Shown here piece by piece: positions 22,876 to 30,642 of a stretch of 64,000 bases of DNA. Position 1 is the first letter of the stretch. Each line of letters begins with the position of its first letter. The stretch spans positions 1 to 64,000 of the IMG/VR virus record IMGVR_UViG_3300031857_000037; one strand, 5' to 3'. The stretch is from a virus. Under the pieces are notes generated by a model. It was not told where the DNA came from and ran no database searches. It saw only the letters and a list, made by a program, of their open reading frames with translations. The position numbers and the translations under genes are program-made.

Positions 22876-23723
22876 GTGTTTCTATAATATCAGCATGTAA
22901 GAATAGAGGTGAGGCCTTAGCCGTATCCATAAGTTCATGGATTCAATTTGATGAGGTTGAGGAAATCATCGTCACAGATTGGAACTCTGATGAACCAGTG
23001 TCACATCTGACTCGATTAGACAGTAGAATTAAAATCATTACTGTTCCGTGGGAACCTTACTTCAATCAACCCCAACCATTGAACCTGGCTGCATCTTTAG
23101 TTAAAAGCGATTATATTTTAAAATTGGATTCTGATACTGTTATGAATCCATACTTTAATTTTTTTGATCACCATACTATTGATGATGAATCATTTTTAAC
23201 TGGTACGGATGAAACATGGCACTTTACTCATGAAAAACTTGATTCAAGACATGTCTACCAAAAATACAAATATATAAAACCCCTTTGGGGTACTTTGTAC
23301 ATATCAAAGGAAAATTATATGAAAATTGGTGGATATAATGAAAACATGGATAAGTTTGCTGCTTGGGAGGATACTGAGATATATGAACGGTTATTAATTT
23401 TGGGTTTGAATCATGTAAACATAAACTTTAAGGAAAAGACTCTATTTTCATTACCACACGCAACGAAAAAACGAGTAGAAAACTTTAAAGCTTATTGTGA
23501 GAACAAACATATTGAAGTCGCAATCAGAGACCACATTAAAAAATTCAATAATATTGAAGATGATAATGTTGTACATCGGTTAATTCTGGAAAAACATAAT
23601 AGAATTAACTACAAGAAATTCAAATTAAAAGAAGATAGTGATTATTATGTAGAACCTATGGTAAAATGGGACATACAACAAGAATCTCCTCAACACTATA
23701 CTGCATATAAAATTGCACAATAA
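22872..23723 (+). CDS. GT2-family glycosyltransferase, copy 2
   Basis: 283 residues, ATGA-coupled to copy 1. Same order: VSIISACKNRGEALAVSISS, KLDSDTVM as DxD, KIGGYNEN, then AAWEDTEIYERL. It has an extra 15 residues near 117-131 (DETWHFTHEKL region). The two genes share a perfect 53-base block, although overall identity is clearly lower. Confidence 0.8.
   Translation: MSVSIISACKNRGEALAVSISSWIQFDEVEEIIVTDWNSDEPVSHLTRLDSRIKIITVPWEPYFNQPQPLNLAASLVKSDYILKLDSDTVMNPYFNFFDHHTIDDESFLTGTDETWHFTHEKLDSRHVYQKYKYIKPLWGTLYISKENYMKIGGYNENMDKFAAWEDTEIYERLLILGLNHVNINFKEKTLFSLPHATKKRVENFKAYCENKHIEVAIRDHIKKFNNIEDDNVVHRLILEKHNRINYKKFKLKEDSDYYVEPMVKWDIQQESPQHYTAYKIAQ
23052..23104 (+). repeat. 53-base perfect direct repeat, second copy
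   Basis: Matches 22204-22256 base for base. Spacing between copies is 848 bases, so homologous recombination between them could delete or fuse the two genes in frame. Confidence 0.9.
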
Positions 23724-23726
23724 ATA
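23719..23726 (+). promoter_or_regulatory. candidate late promoter upstream of the phoH-linked gene
   Basis: AATAAATA fits the cyanophage NATAAATA motif and lies 26 bases before the next ATG. It overlaps the stop of the GT2 gene. Confidence 0.5.
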
Positions 23727-23751
23727 AATCATACTGAATTTTATTAATTAA

Positions 23752-24000
23752 ATGGCGACCTATCCTGTTATAAACAAAGTCACTGGTGAACAGAAAGAAG
23801 TGAATATGAGTGTTCACGACTGGTCTCAGTGGAAGTTAGATAATCCGGACTGGGATAGAGATTGGAGTGATCCATCTACTTGTCCTGGTTCTGGTGAAGT
23901 AGGCGAGTGGAAAGACAAACTCATTTCCAGAAATCCAGGCTGGAATGATGTTCTCACTAAGGCCGGAAAAGCGCCTGGTTCTCGTGTAAAGAAAATCTAA
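23752..24000 (+). CDS. conserved protein upstream of phoH
   Basis: 82 residues. It reads TYPVINKVTGEQKEVNMSVH, WSQWKLDNPDWDRDWSDP, GEVGEWKDKLISRNPGWNDV and ends APGSRVKKI. I recall this protein as a constant neighbour of phoH in T4-like cyanophages. Its opening resembles FmdB-type start sequences but lacks their CxxC pairs. Function unknown. Confidence 0.65.
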   Translation: MATYPVINKVTGEQKEVNMSVHDWSQWKLDNPDWDRDWSDPSTCPGSGEVGEWKDKLISRNPGWNDVLTKAGKAPGSRVKKI

Positions 24001-24759
24001 ATGGCAAGACAAAGAAAGACATCTAACGGCAACATTGGGATTGGCATGAGCGCAAAACAACTGCGTCGTAAAAAACCAATTAATTCTGATTTGATGGTGG
24101 ATATTTCACCACTGACTGACAATCAAAAAGTATTTTTTGATGAATATAAAAAAGGTAAAAACATTTTTGCCTATGGTGCAGCGGGAACAGGTAAAACTTT
24201 TGTAGGATTATACTTAGCACTTAAGGATGTTTTAGACGAAAGAACTCCTTATGAAAAGGTTTATATTGTTCGTTCTCTAGTCGCTACAAGAGAAATTGGA
24301 TTCTTGCCTGGAGACCATGAAGATAAGTCTTCACTCTATCAGATTCCATACAAGAACATGTGTAAGTACATGTTTGAGTTGCCTTCTGATGCGGACTTTG
24401 AAATGCTTTATGGCAATCTAAAGGGTCAAGAAACTATTTCATTCTGGTCTACATCATTCATTCGTGGTACTACACTAGATAACGCGATTGTTCTTGTTGA
24501 TGAAATGCAAAACTTGAACTTTCACGAATTAGATAGTATAATTACTCGTATTGGTGAAAATAGTAAGATTATTTTTTGTGGTGATGCTACTCAATCTGAT
24601 CTTGTTAAAACTCACGAAAAGAATGGTATTCTAGATTTTATGAAAATCATTCGTGCAATGGAATATGATTTTTCCAGTGTAGAATTTGGTGTTGATGATA
24701 TTGTTCGTTCTGGACTTGTCAAAAACTATATTGTTACAAAGTTGGCTTTAGGTATGTAA
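24001..24759 (+). CDS. phoH: PhoH-like P-loop ATPase
   Basis: 252 residues. Walker A is GAAGTGKT at 59-66 and Walker B is IVLVDEMQN at about 163-171, followed by GDATQSD (194-200), all in the PhoH order. The N-terminal 30 residues are basic. PhoH is a near-universal marine phage gene; its function in infection is uncertain (RNA-related ATPase or phosphate-stress link). It abuts both neighbours with no gap (TAAATG and TAATG). Confidence 0.92.
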   Translation: MARQRKTSNGNIGIGMSAKQLRRKKPINSDLMVDISPLTDNQKVFFDEYKKGKNIFAYGAAGTGKTFVGLYLALKDVLDERTPYEKVYIVRSLVATREIGFLPGDHEDKSSLYQIPYKNMCKYMFELPSDADFEMLYGNLKGQETISFWSTSFIRGTTLDNAIVLVDEMQNLNFHELDSIITRIGENSKIIFCGDATQSDLVKTHEKNGILDFMKIIRAMEYDFSSVEFGVDDIVRSGLVKNYIVTKLALGM

Positions 24760-25445
24760 TGTTTGTCCATCTAGATTATTTAAAAGAAGAGGTTGATCTA
24801 CAAGCCCAAAGTATTGAAGGAACTCGTTTTTATCGGGTTCCTTCTGGTAGATTGTATCCCTCTATCACTTCTGTCACCAGTTTTTATGGTAGACAGAAAT
24901 TTATTGACTGGCGTAAGAAAGTTGGTGAGGAAGAAGCCAATAAGATTACTAAGGTTGCTACAGAAAAAGGAACTAAGTTTCACGATATTGTTGAAAAGTA
25001 TTTGTTGAATGAAGATATTGACAAATATAATCCCCTTCCTATTACGAAGTACCTTTTTCTTGCAGCTAAACCCTATCTAGATCGTATAAATAATATACAT
25101 GCTTTAGAAAAGTCACTTTATAGTGACTACTTGGGACTCGCGGGTAGAGTTGATTGCATCGCAGAGTACGAGGGAGAGCTCGCAGTCATTGACTTCAAGA
25201 CTTCAAAAAAAATAAAACCTGAAGAATGGATTGAAAATTACTTTGTCCAGGAAACAGCATATGCTTGCATGTATTATGAAATGACTGGTATTCCAGTCCA
25301 AAAACTGATTACTATTATGGTCGCTGACAATGGAGAATGCTTCGTCTATGAAAAAAGAAACAAAGGTTACTATATTAAACTTCTTACCAAATACATCCGA
25401 GAGTTCGTCGCTCATCATACCGAAACCCATGCAGAACAACACTGA
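24759..25445 (+). CDS. PD-(D/E)XK exonuclease, RecB/MGME1-like
   Basis: 228 residues. Nuclease core: GTKFHDIVE with H75, GRVDCIAEY with D132, VIDFKTSKK with D145 and K147, and VQETAYACMY with Q164. This is the full RecB-family pattern including the motif-III QxxxY. It probably processes DNA ends in recombination or host DNA breakdown. It lies between phoH and gp33. I recall such exonucleases in this position in other cyanophages. Confidence 0.8.
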   Translation: MFVHLDYLKEEVDLQAQSIEGTRFYRVPSGRLYPSITSVTSFYGRQKFIDWRKKVGEEEANKITKVATEKGTKFHDIVEKYLLNEDIDKYNPLPITKYLFLAAKPYLDRINNIHALEKSLYSDYLGLAGRVDCIAEYEGELAVIDFKTSKKIKPEEWIENYFVQETAYACMYYEMTGIPVQKLITIMVADNGECFVYEKRNKGYYIKLLTKYIREFVAHHTETHAEQH

Positions 25446-25692
25446 AGATGTAAATTCACTCATTAAAGAAAAATTTCTCTGTCAGTCTAAGTTTGCACAA
25501 GACATTGAACATCTTGTGATGAATTCAAAAATTAATTATATTGAAGCCATCGTCACTTATTGTGAAGAAAATGGTATTGAATTTGAGTCAGTTTCAAAAC
25601 TCATTTCAAAACCACTGAAAGAGAAACTAAAACATGAGGCAACCCAACTTAACTTTCTGAAAAAAACAAGTCGTGCTAAATTAGTATTCTGA
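25429..25692 (+). CDS. 33: late-promoter transcription accessory protein gp33
   Basis: 87 residues from the ATG at 25429, overlapping the exonuclease by 17 bases. The helical order KFAQDIEHLVMNSKINYIEA, then ESVSKLISKPLKEKLKHEA, then a hydrophobic end SRAKLVF matches T4-like gp33. gp33 bridges RNA polymerase and the sliding clamp during late transcription. Its place just before gp59 is the same as in T4. It would act at the NATAAATA sites noted in this window. Confidence 0.8.
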   Translation: MQNNTEDVNSLIKEKFLCQSKFAQDIEHLVMNSKINYIEAIVTYCEENGIEFESVSKLISKPLKEKLKHEATQLNFLKKTSRAKLVF

Positions 25693-26282
25693 TGACGCCA
25701 ATAGAGGTATATAAAACATACCTGGCATTCAAGAATCATTTCACCAAATCAAACTACGATTACTTTCAATATTGCGGAAAGTCTAGAGCTTCCAAAGAGT
25801 CCTTTAACAAAAGGAAAGATCGATACTTCTTTGAACGTATGTCTCGTCAAAAGTCTGATGACGAGATTCGTCAATATTTCTTAGCTAATTTTGTAGAATG
25901 TGATGATCCCGCAAAACTTTGGATCGGTGAAATTATTGAATCCGGTGAAAAAAATTATTCAAACTGGTTGAAGAGATCTCAAAGTCTCTTCTATCTCTTT
26001 AAGACAGAAGCTGCAGTTTTTGTGCATAAAGATAACTTCAATCAGTTATTTGAAATTCAGGGATCTTCCCATCCAGATATTCTTAAAAAGTATTTACAAA
26101 ACGCTATATCCATAGAAACTTTCATAATTTTGGATATGATTCTTAATTTTTCCAAAAAATTTGATAAGAAACTACTAGATCCAGTGTGGGAATCCGTCAG
26201 TTTACGCATCAAAAAATACAAATCATTCCTAAATATTGATAAGGAAAAGTACACACAAACTCTAAAGGAGATTGTATTGTGA
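25692..26282 (+). CDS. 59: helicase loader gp59
   Basis: 196 residues (T4 gp59 has 217). The start MTPIEVYKTYLAFKNHFT with FQYCGKSRASKESFNKRKDR is the recognisable gp59 N-terminal domain, followed by an all-helical C-terminal half (SIETFIILDMILNFSKKF). It loads the replicative helicase on gp32-coated DNA at forks and D-loops. Starts by TGATG overlap with gp33; gp32 follows 1.1 kb downstream. Confidence 0.88.
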   Translation: MTPIEVYKTYLAFKNHFTKSNYDYFQYCGKSRASKESFNKRKDRYFFERMSRQKSDDEIRQYFLANFVECDDPAKLWIGEIIESGEKNYSNWLKRSQSLFYLFKTEAAVFVHKDNFNQLFEIQGSSHPDILKKYLQNAISIETFIILDMILNFSKKFDKKLLDPVWESVSLRIKKYKSFLNIDKEKYTQTLKEIVL

Positions 26283-26677
26283 ATGAAGTTTTTCAGTATG
26301 AAGTGGAAGAACTTAAACGAATCCTTGACTCTCTCAAGGATTTTGTAGTATCTAACAACAAAACTATAAGATGTACTGAATATTATATAGCTTTAGATAA
26401 TAAAAACTTCCTTCAAGTTCTTGAAGATACTTTTAATGATTCTACTTTAAATGAAAATTTAAAAAAAGAACATCTAAAGTTAATTAAAATTTTTCTCGAA
26501 AAACAAAAAAACTTATATCATAAACTTTGTTTTGAAAGTAATGCACAGTCACTTGATTTAAAATCAAGATTTGAAGATGTTTTAATGTTTTTAGGATTTT
26601 CCGAAAATAAAAATAATTTATTTTCAAATTTAGAAAATACAATAAATCGTATAGATATAAAGGAGATTGTACAGTGA
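26279..26677 (+). CDS. divergent DUF1825-like protein
   Basis: 132 residues starting with GTG (GTGA overlap with gp59). LKLIKIFLEKQKNLYHKLCF aligns with the central helix of the next protein, and LGFSENKNNLFSNLENTINR with its C-terminal part. It is therefore a diverged and longer paralogue. The N-terminal 35 residues are unique. Confidence 0.6.
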   Translation: MNEVFQYEVEELKRILDSLKDFVVSNNKTIRCTEYYIALDNKNFLQVLEDTFNDSTLNENLKKEHLKLIKIFLEKQKNLYHKLCFESNAQSLDLKSRFEDVLMFLGFSENKNNLFSNLENTINRIDIKEIVQ

Positions 26678-27006
26678 GTGGATTTTTCCAATCCGAAATT
26701 GTAAGAGAAGCCATCAAAGAGATGGAAGAACTTCAACAACGAATTATTCAAGACACATTCAAAGCTCCACTTATGAGCAAAGAAGAAAAGAAAGAACATG
26801 TTGAGTTAATGAGAACTTTCTTAGAGAAACAAAAAAACTTATATTTCCGTCTATCCCTCTCAGATGATCCAGAAGCATTAGAAATGAAAGAAAGAATCCA
26901 AGAAGCTGCAGAGTTTCTTGGATTTAAAGGTAATAATGTAAACCAATTATTTTCCGAAATGGAAAACACTCTGAAAAGACTAGATAAAATTGCAGAGATA
27001 GAGTAA
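26674..27006 (+). CDS. DUF1825-family protein
   Basis: 110 residues starting with GTG (GTGA overlap). SGFFQSEIVREAIKEMEELQ, the LMRTFLEKQKNLYFRLSL helix and LFSEMENTLKRLD match the cyanobacterial DUF1825 family, in which FF-x-SEIV at the start and Q-x-F-x-x-M-x-x-TL-x-R-M at the end are typical. A host-derived all-helical protein of unknown function is kept next to the gp59-gp32 replication genes. Confidence 0.7.
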   Translation: MSGFFQSEIVREAIKEMEELQQRIIQDTFKAPLMSKEEKKEHVELMRTFLEKQKNLYFRLSLSDDPEALEMKERIQEAAEFLGFKGNNVNQLFSEMENTLKRLDKIAEIE

Positions 27007-27007
27007 C

Positions 27008-27277
27008 ATGTCCTACTACTACAAAATCACCTCCGCATATTGTTATCACAATGGTGAAATTGTAGATATGTATTTCATAAACGGAATTCCTTTTACATTT
27101 GATGATATTCCTTTAATTATGCAACAAGATCCTTACATTCAAATGGAAGCCGAAGACCATGAATCATATTCATCCGAAGACATGTACAGGTGGTCAAATT
27201 ACTTAATTGACGAAATGTGTCACCCTCTTTTGTTTGAGTTACAGATCGAAAACCCCGAAGAAATGCCTAAAGACTAG
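27008..27277 (+). CDS. hypothetical acidic protein, 89 residues
   Basis: Tyr- and Asp/Glu-rich: MSYYYKITSAYCYHNGEIVD, PFTFDDIPLIMQQDPYIQ, EDHESYSSEDMYRWSNYL. Starts one base after the DUF1825 stop. Family not recognised. Confidence 0.55.
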   Translation: MSYYYKITSAYCYHNGEIVDMYFINGIPFTFDDIPLIMQQDPYIQMEAEDHESYSSEDMYRWSNYLIDEMCHPLLFELQIENPEEMPKD

Positions 27278-27280
27278 GGC

Positions 27281-27309
27281 TTGACAACCCTTCTGCCCTG
27301 CGGTAAGAT
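27281..27309 (+). promoter_or_regulatory. sigma70-type promoter for gene 32
   Basis: TTGACA (27281-27286), 17-base spacer, TAAGAT (27304-27309). It leaves a leader of about 40 bases before the gp32 ATG, with CGGAG as ribosome binding site. T4 gp32 autoregulates through its leader; no clear pseudoknot was worked out here. Confidence 0.8.
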
Positions 27310-27353
27310 AAAGTCGTCCCAAAGGCCAAATACACTCAATACGGAGAATACAA

Positions 27354-28277
27354 ATGTCTTTTGCTGATCTCAAGAAACAGTCCCGTGCTGGTTCACTGAC
27401 TGAAAAACTGATCAAACAAGTTGAAAAACTGAATAGTGGAGAATCTGGTGGCGATGATCGTTTCTGGAAACCAGAAGTAGACAAAGCCGGAAATGGTTAT
27501 GCAGTAATCCGATTCCTCCCCGCACCTGAAGGATGTGAACTTCCTTGGGCCCAAGTCTGGAGTCACGCTTTCCAAGGCCCTGGTGGTTGGTATATTGAAA
27601 ATAGTCTGACGACTATGGGACAAAAAGATCCTGTTTCTGAACACAATCGTGTTCTGTGGAACTCTGGGTCTGATCGTGACAAGGAGATTGCTCGGAAACA
27701 GAAACGCAAACTCTCTTACTACGCTAACATTTATGTGGTGAGTGATCCTGCACACCCCGAGAACGAAGGTCGTGTGTTCCTCTACAAGTTCGGTAAGAAG
27801 ATCTATGACAAGATTACCGAAGCGATGCAACCTCAGTTTGCAGATGAGGAAGCCATTAATCCTTTTGACTTCTGGAGTGGTGCAAACTTCAAACTGAAGA
27901 TTCGTAAGGTTGAAGGTTACTGGAACTACGATAAGTCGGAGTTTGATAAGCCTTCCGCACTTCTAGATGATGATGACAAACTGGAACGCATCTACAAGAA
28001 CCTGAACGATCTCAATGAGTTCAGTGCCGCAAGTAACTTCAAGTCTTATGAAGATTTGAAGAAGCGTCTTGACTATGTTCTGGGTGCAAAAGCTCCTGCA
28101 CGTCAAGATCCTGAGACTGTTGAAGAGGATGAACAGTGGGAAGCCGAACGTCGCGGTGAGTCTGCACCGAAGCGTTCAACTCCTTCCTTTGAGATTGCTC
28201 GTCCTGCAGTCCAAGAAGAGGATGATGAAGATGCAGATGATGCTCTGAGTTACTTCCAGAAACTCGCTGAGTCCTGA
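27354..28277 (+). CDS. 32: single-stranded DNA-binding protein gp32
   Basis: 307 residues (T4 gp32 has 301). AVIRFLPAPEGCELPWAQVW, LSYYANIYVVSDPAHPENEG, RVFLYKFGKKIYDKI and FWSGANFKLKIRKVEGYWNY match the T4 OB-fold core step by step. The acidic C-terminus (EEDDEDADDALSYF) is the protein-interaction tail. The T4 zinc subdomain is degenerate: where T4 has HGFKK...C...CPVC, this protein has HAFQGPGGWYIENSL and no cysteines. It has its own promoter and terminator, as expected for a highly expressed gene. Confidence 0.95.
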   Translation: MSFADLKKQSRAGSLTEKLIKQVEKLNSGESGGDDRFWKPEVDKAGNGYAVIRFLPAPEGCELPWAQVWSHAFQGPGGWYIENSLTTMGQKDPVSEHNRVLWNSGSDRDKEIARKQKRKLSYYANIYVVSDPAHPENEGRVFLYKFGKKIYDKITEAMQPQFADEEAINPFDFWSGANFKLKIRKVEGYWNYDKSEFDKPSALLDDDDKLERIYKNLNDLNEFSAASNFKSYEDLKKRLDYVLGAKAPARQDPETVEEDEQWEAERRGESAPKRSTPSFEIARPAVQEEDDEDADDALSYFQKLAES

Positions 28278-28286
28278 TAGTTCAAA

Positions 28287-28312
28287 GGAGGGGTAAATCC
28301 CCTCCTTTTTTT
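28287..28312 (+). terminator. rho-independent terminator after gene 32
   Basis: Stem GGAGGGG / CCCCTCC with loop TAAAT, then seven T residues. The preceding A-run (28284-28286) is short, so it works mainly on the plus strand, though the hairpin may also slow minus-strand transcription from gp53. Confidence 0.9.
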
Positions 28313-30641
28313 ATATTCTCATAACTTTTTCATTATAAGTTTTCTTAAGTTTTTCATTAATATAGTTTGGATCATCTTCATTATACGTCATAATATTTCT
28401 AAATTCATCAATAACTACAGGTAAGTATTCTGGTTTTATAATTATTATTTTTCTTTTTTCTTCGTTCAATCTAGATTCATATTCATAATTGGTTATAGGT
28501 TTAGAAAGAGAAGATCCGGGAATTCTGATTATAGAACTTGTACTTGGATCAAAATATTGAAACTCTTCTGTAATTTTTTCTTGCCATTTACTTCCAGTCC
28601 ATCTCCAAGTTGTTTGATTTTGACTGTAGGTATCATTTGGTTCAATGTTTACAATTTCTTCTGGCAAACTTACAGTAATAGTTGGACTAGAGACATAATT
28701 CAATCCACCATCAGTAACAGTAACTTTTTCTATACTAGTATTTGTTAATTGGAATGAAAATGCCGCTTTTCTTGAAATAGGAGCCTTTTCAAGGGTAACA
28801 GTTGGAGGTACAGTATATCCAAATCCAACATTAGTTATAGAAATAGTGGTAACAATTCCAGTGTTTAAATTTGCTACCCCTGTTGCTTTAACCGCAGGGT
28901 ATGGAGATCCAACAGTAATAGTTGGAGCAACAGTATATCCAACTCCAGGATTTGTAATATTGATTCCACTTACAGATCCATTTGTTATTTCCGTTGTTCC
29001 TTTTGCAGTAGAAGTTAAATTATATTCATAAATTTTATCTAATGGACCACCAGCAATTAAAAATTTATCTCTACTTAAACTAATTATAATGTCACACGGA
29101 GATCCAACCCTGTCTCCAACATAAAAACTATAAGCATAAGTTGCGGTGTTTATTTGCCAAGATTCTAAATTATATTCGTAAATACTGGAACTACCTTCAC
29201 TTGTAGTGAATAATTTAGTACCATCAGAATTAAAACCAAACCCAAGAATAAAATTATCACCAGTACTACTAGTAATATTCAAACTGTTTAATGCGGACCC
29301 ACTCCTCGTAGTGATATTCCAAGGAATCCCAAGAGAATATTCCCTAATTACATCGGGATTGGAAAAGTCTAAAACAAACATTCTAGTTCCATCTGGTTTG
29401 AATCTTATTCCGCCAGGAGAAGCTATTGTGATTTGATTTAACTTAGTTGCGGTCGATAAATCCCACGGAGTAGATAACTCATAAGCTACAATTTTATAAG
29501 ATAATCCAACTCCACCAGTTACATACACTATAGTTCCATCTGGTTTAAATTCAACACCAGTTGTATAGTTAAAATCGGCACTTACATCTAATTGATAGGT
29601 TATTGAAATTGTATCAATATTCCAGGCGGTACTTAAAGTATATTGTTTAATTTGATTTGCACCAGTAAAACTAGCAGTATATAAGTAATTACCTGCGTCA
29701 TTTAAGTAAAAACCTTCGAGGTCATTACCAATTGCAATTGCAGATTCTTTGTTATATAATCCAGCAATAACTCGTGGTGACTGGGAAAATGTTACTATTG
29801 GTGCAGTGAGTCCGTAACCTATTCCCCCTACTAAATTTTTAATAGTTGTAACTCTGTCAATATTAATTCCATCACCCAATTCACATTCAGCAGTTGCTTG
29901 TACTGATGGAGTAGGATCCGAAAATGTTACTTGCGGAGCATTATTATATCCCTGACCTCCCACTAAATTTACAATTGCAGATACTCTAAAGTCGGTAACT
30001 AAACAATTCGCTGAAGCATCACTGGTAACTGGTGGATTTGAAATTGTAATTGTTGGAATTTTGGTATAACCTAATCCAGGATTTGTAATCTCAATTGTTT
30101 GTATAGTATTGCCAGCACCAACCACAGGAGTTAATACAGCTTGAGTACCTGGTATGTAAATTGGTGGAAAAGTTATTCCGGGTGGAGTTTCTTCTACGTC
30201 TTTATATTCTGGTGTATTATAAAAAATTTCATCAAGTATTACCCCACTAGGAAAAACTTCTCTACCGAAAGAATCTTTAGTTGAAATAGATTCATAGTGG
30301 TGAATGTTTAAAAAAGCACTTTCGGAACCATATTTTTCCAACATGTACTTATTGAAACTATCGACGTTTAGGGGCCACTCGTCTTGAATATTGATAATAT
30401 TATTAGAAATTAATATAACCCAATCTAATCCAGAATCTCCATAGATTCTTTCTGCAATCTGGTCAGGTCGTTCATTTTCAGTAATGATATAATACTCAAA
30501 AGCCGAGGCTATTGAGATAATATCTTCTCTAAGTTTTGCTCTCTTGAAGATATTCTTAACAATCAGGGTTTCATCATTAGATACCTGATTTTTCGTTCTA
30601 TTAAGAACTTGAATATTTGGTAATTCTTTAAAGTACGACAT
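28311..30641 (-). CDS. 53: baseplate wedge subunit gp53 with large inserted beta-propeller and GxGY modules
   Basis: 776 residues; T4 gp53 has 196. The N-terminal 140 residues are gp53-like (SAFEYYIITENERPDQIAER, YGDSGLDWVILISNNI, INIQDEWPLN), as is the C-terminus (KPITNYEYESRLNEEKRKII, then FRNIMTYNEDDPNYINEKL). Between them lie six GxGY-type beta modules (about 187, 227, 271, 564, 604 and 644). In the middle are five repeats of an F-x-PDGT-x-x-FV...EY-x-L-x-x-PW pattern (residues 309-545), which look like blades of a beta-propeller. It joins wedges around the hub; the insert probably projects outward. Last gene of a four-gene minus-strand unit. Confidence 0.85.
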   Translation of the reverse strand: MSYFKELPNIQVLNRTKNQVSNDETLIVKNIFKRAKLREDIISIASAFEYYIITENERPDQIAERIYGDSGLDWVILISNNIINIQDEWPLNVDSFNKYMLEKYGSESAFLNIHHYESISTKDSFGREVFPSGVILDEIFYNTPEYKDVEETPPGITFPPIYIPGTQAVLTPVVGAGNTIQTIEITNPGLGYTKIPTITISNPPVTSDASANCLVTDFRVSAIVNLVGGQGYNNAPQVTFSDPTPSVQATAECELGDGINIDRVTTIKNLVGGIGYGLTAPIVTFSQSPRVIAGLYNKESAIAIGNDLEGFYLNDAGNYLYTASFTGANQIKQYTLSTAWNIDTISITYQLDVSADFNYTTGVEFKPDGTIVYVTGGVGLSYKIVAYELSTPWDLSTATKLNQITIASPGGIRFKPDGTRMFVLDFSNPDVIREYSLGIPWNITTRSGSALNSLNITSSTGDNFILGFGFNSDGTKLFTTSEGSSSIYEYNLESWQINTATYAYSFYVGDRVGSPCDIIISLSRDKFLIAGGPLDKIYEYNLTSTAKGTTEITNGSVSGINITNPGVGYTVAPTITVGSPYPAVKATGVANLNTGIVTTISITNVGFGYTVPPTVTLEKAPISRKAAFSFQLTNTSIEKVTVTDGGLNYVSSPTITVSLPEEIVNIEPNDTYSQNQTTWRWTGSKWQEKITEEFQYFDPSTSSIIRIPGSSLSKPITNYEYESRLNEEKRKIIIIKPEYLPVVIDEFRNIMTYNEDDPNYINEKLKKTYNEKVMRI

Positions 30642-30642
30642 T

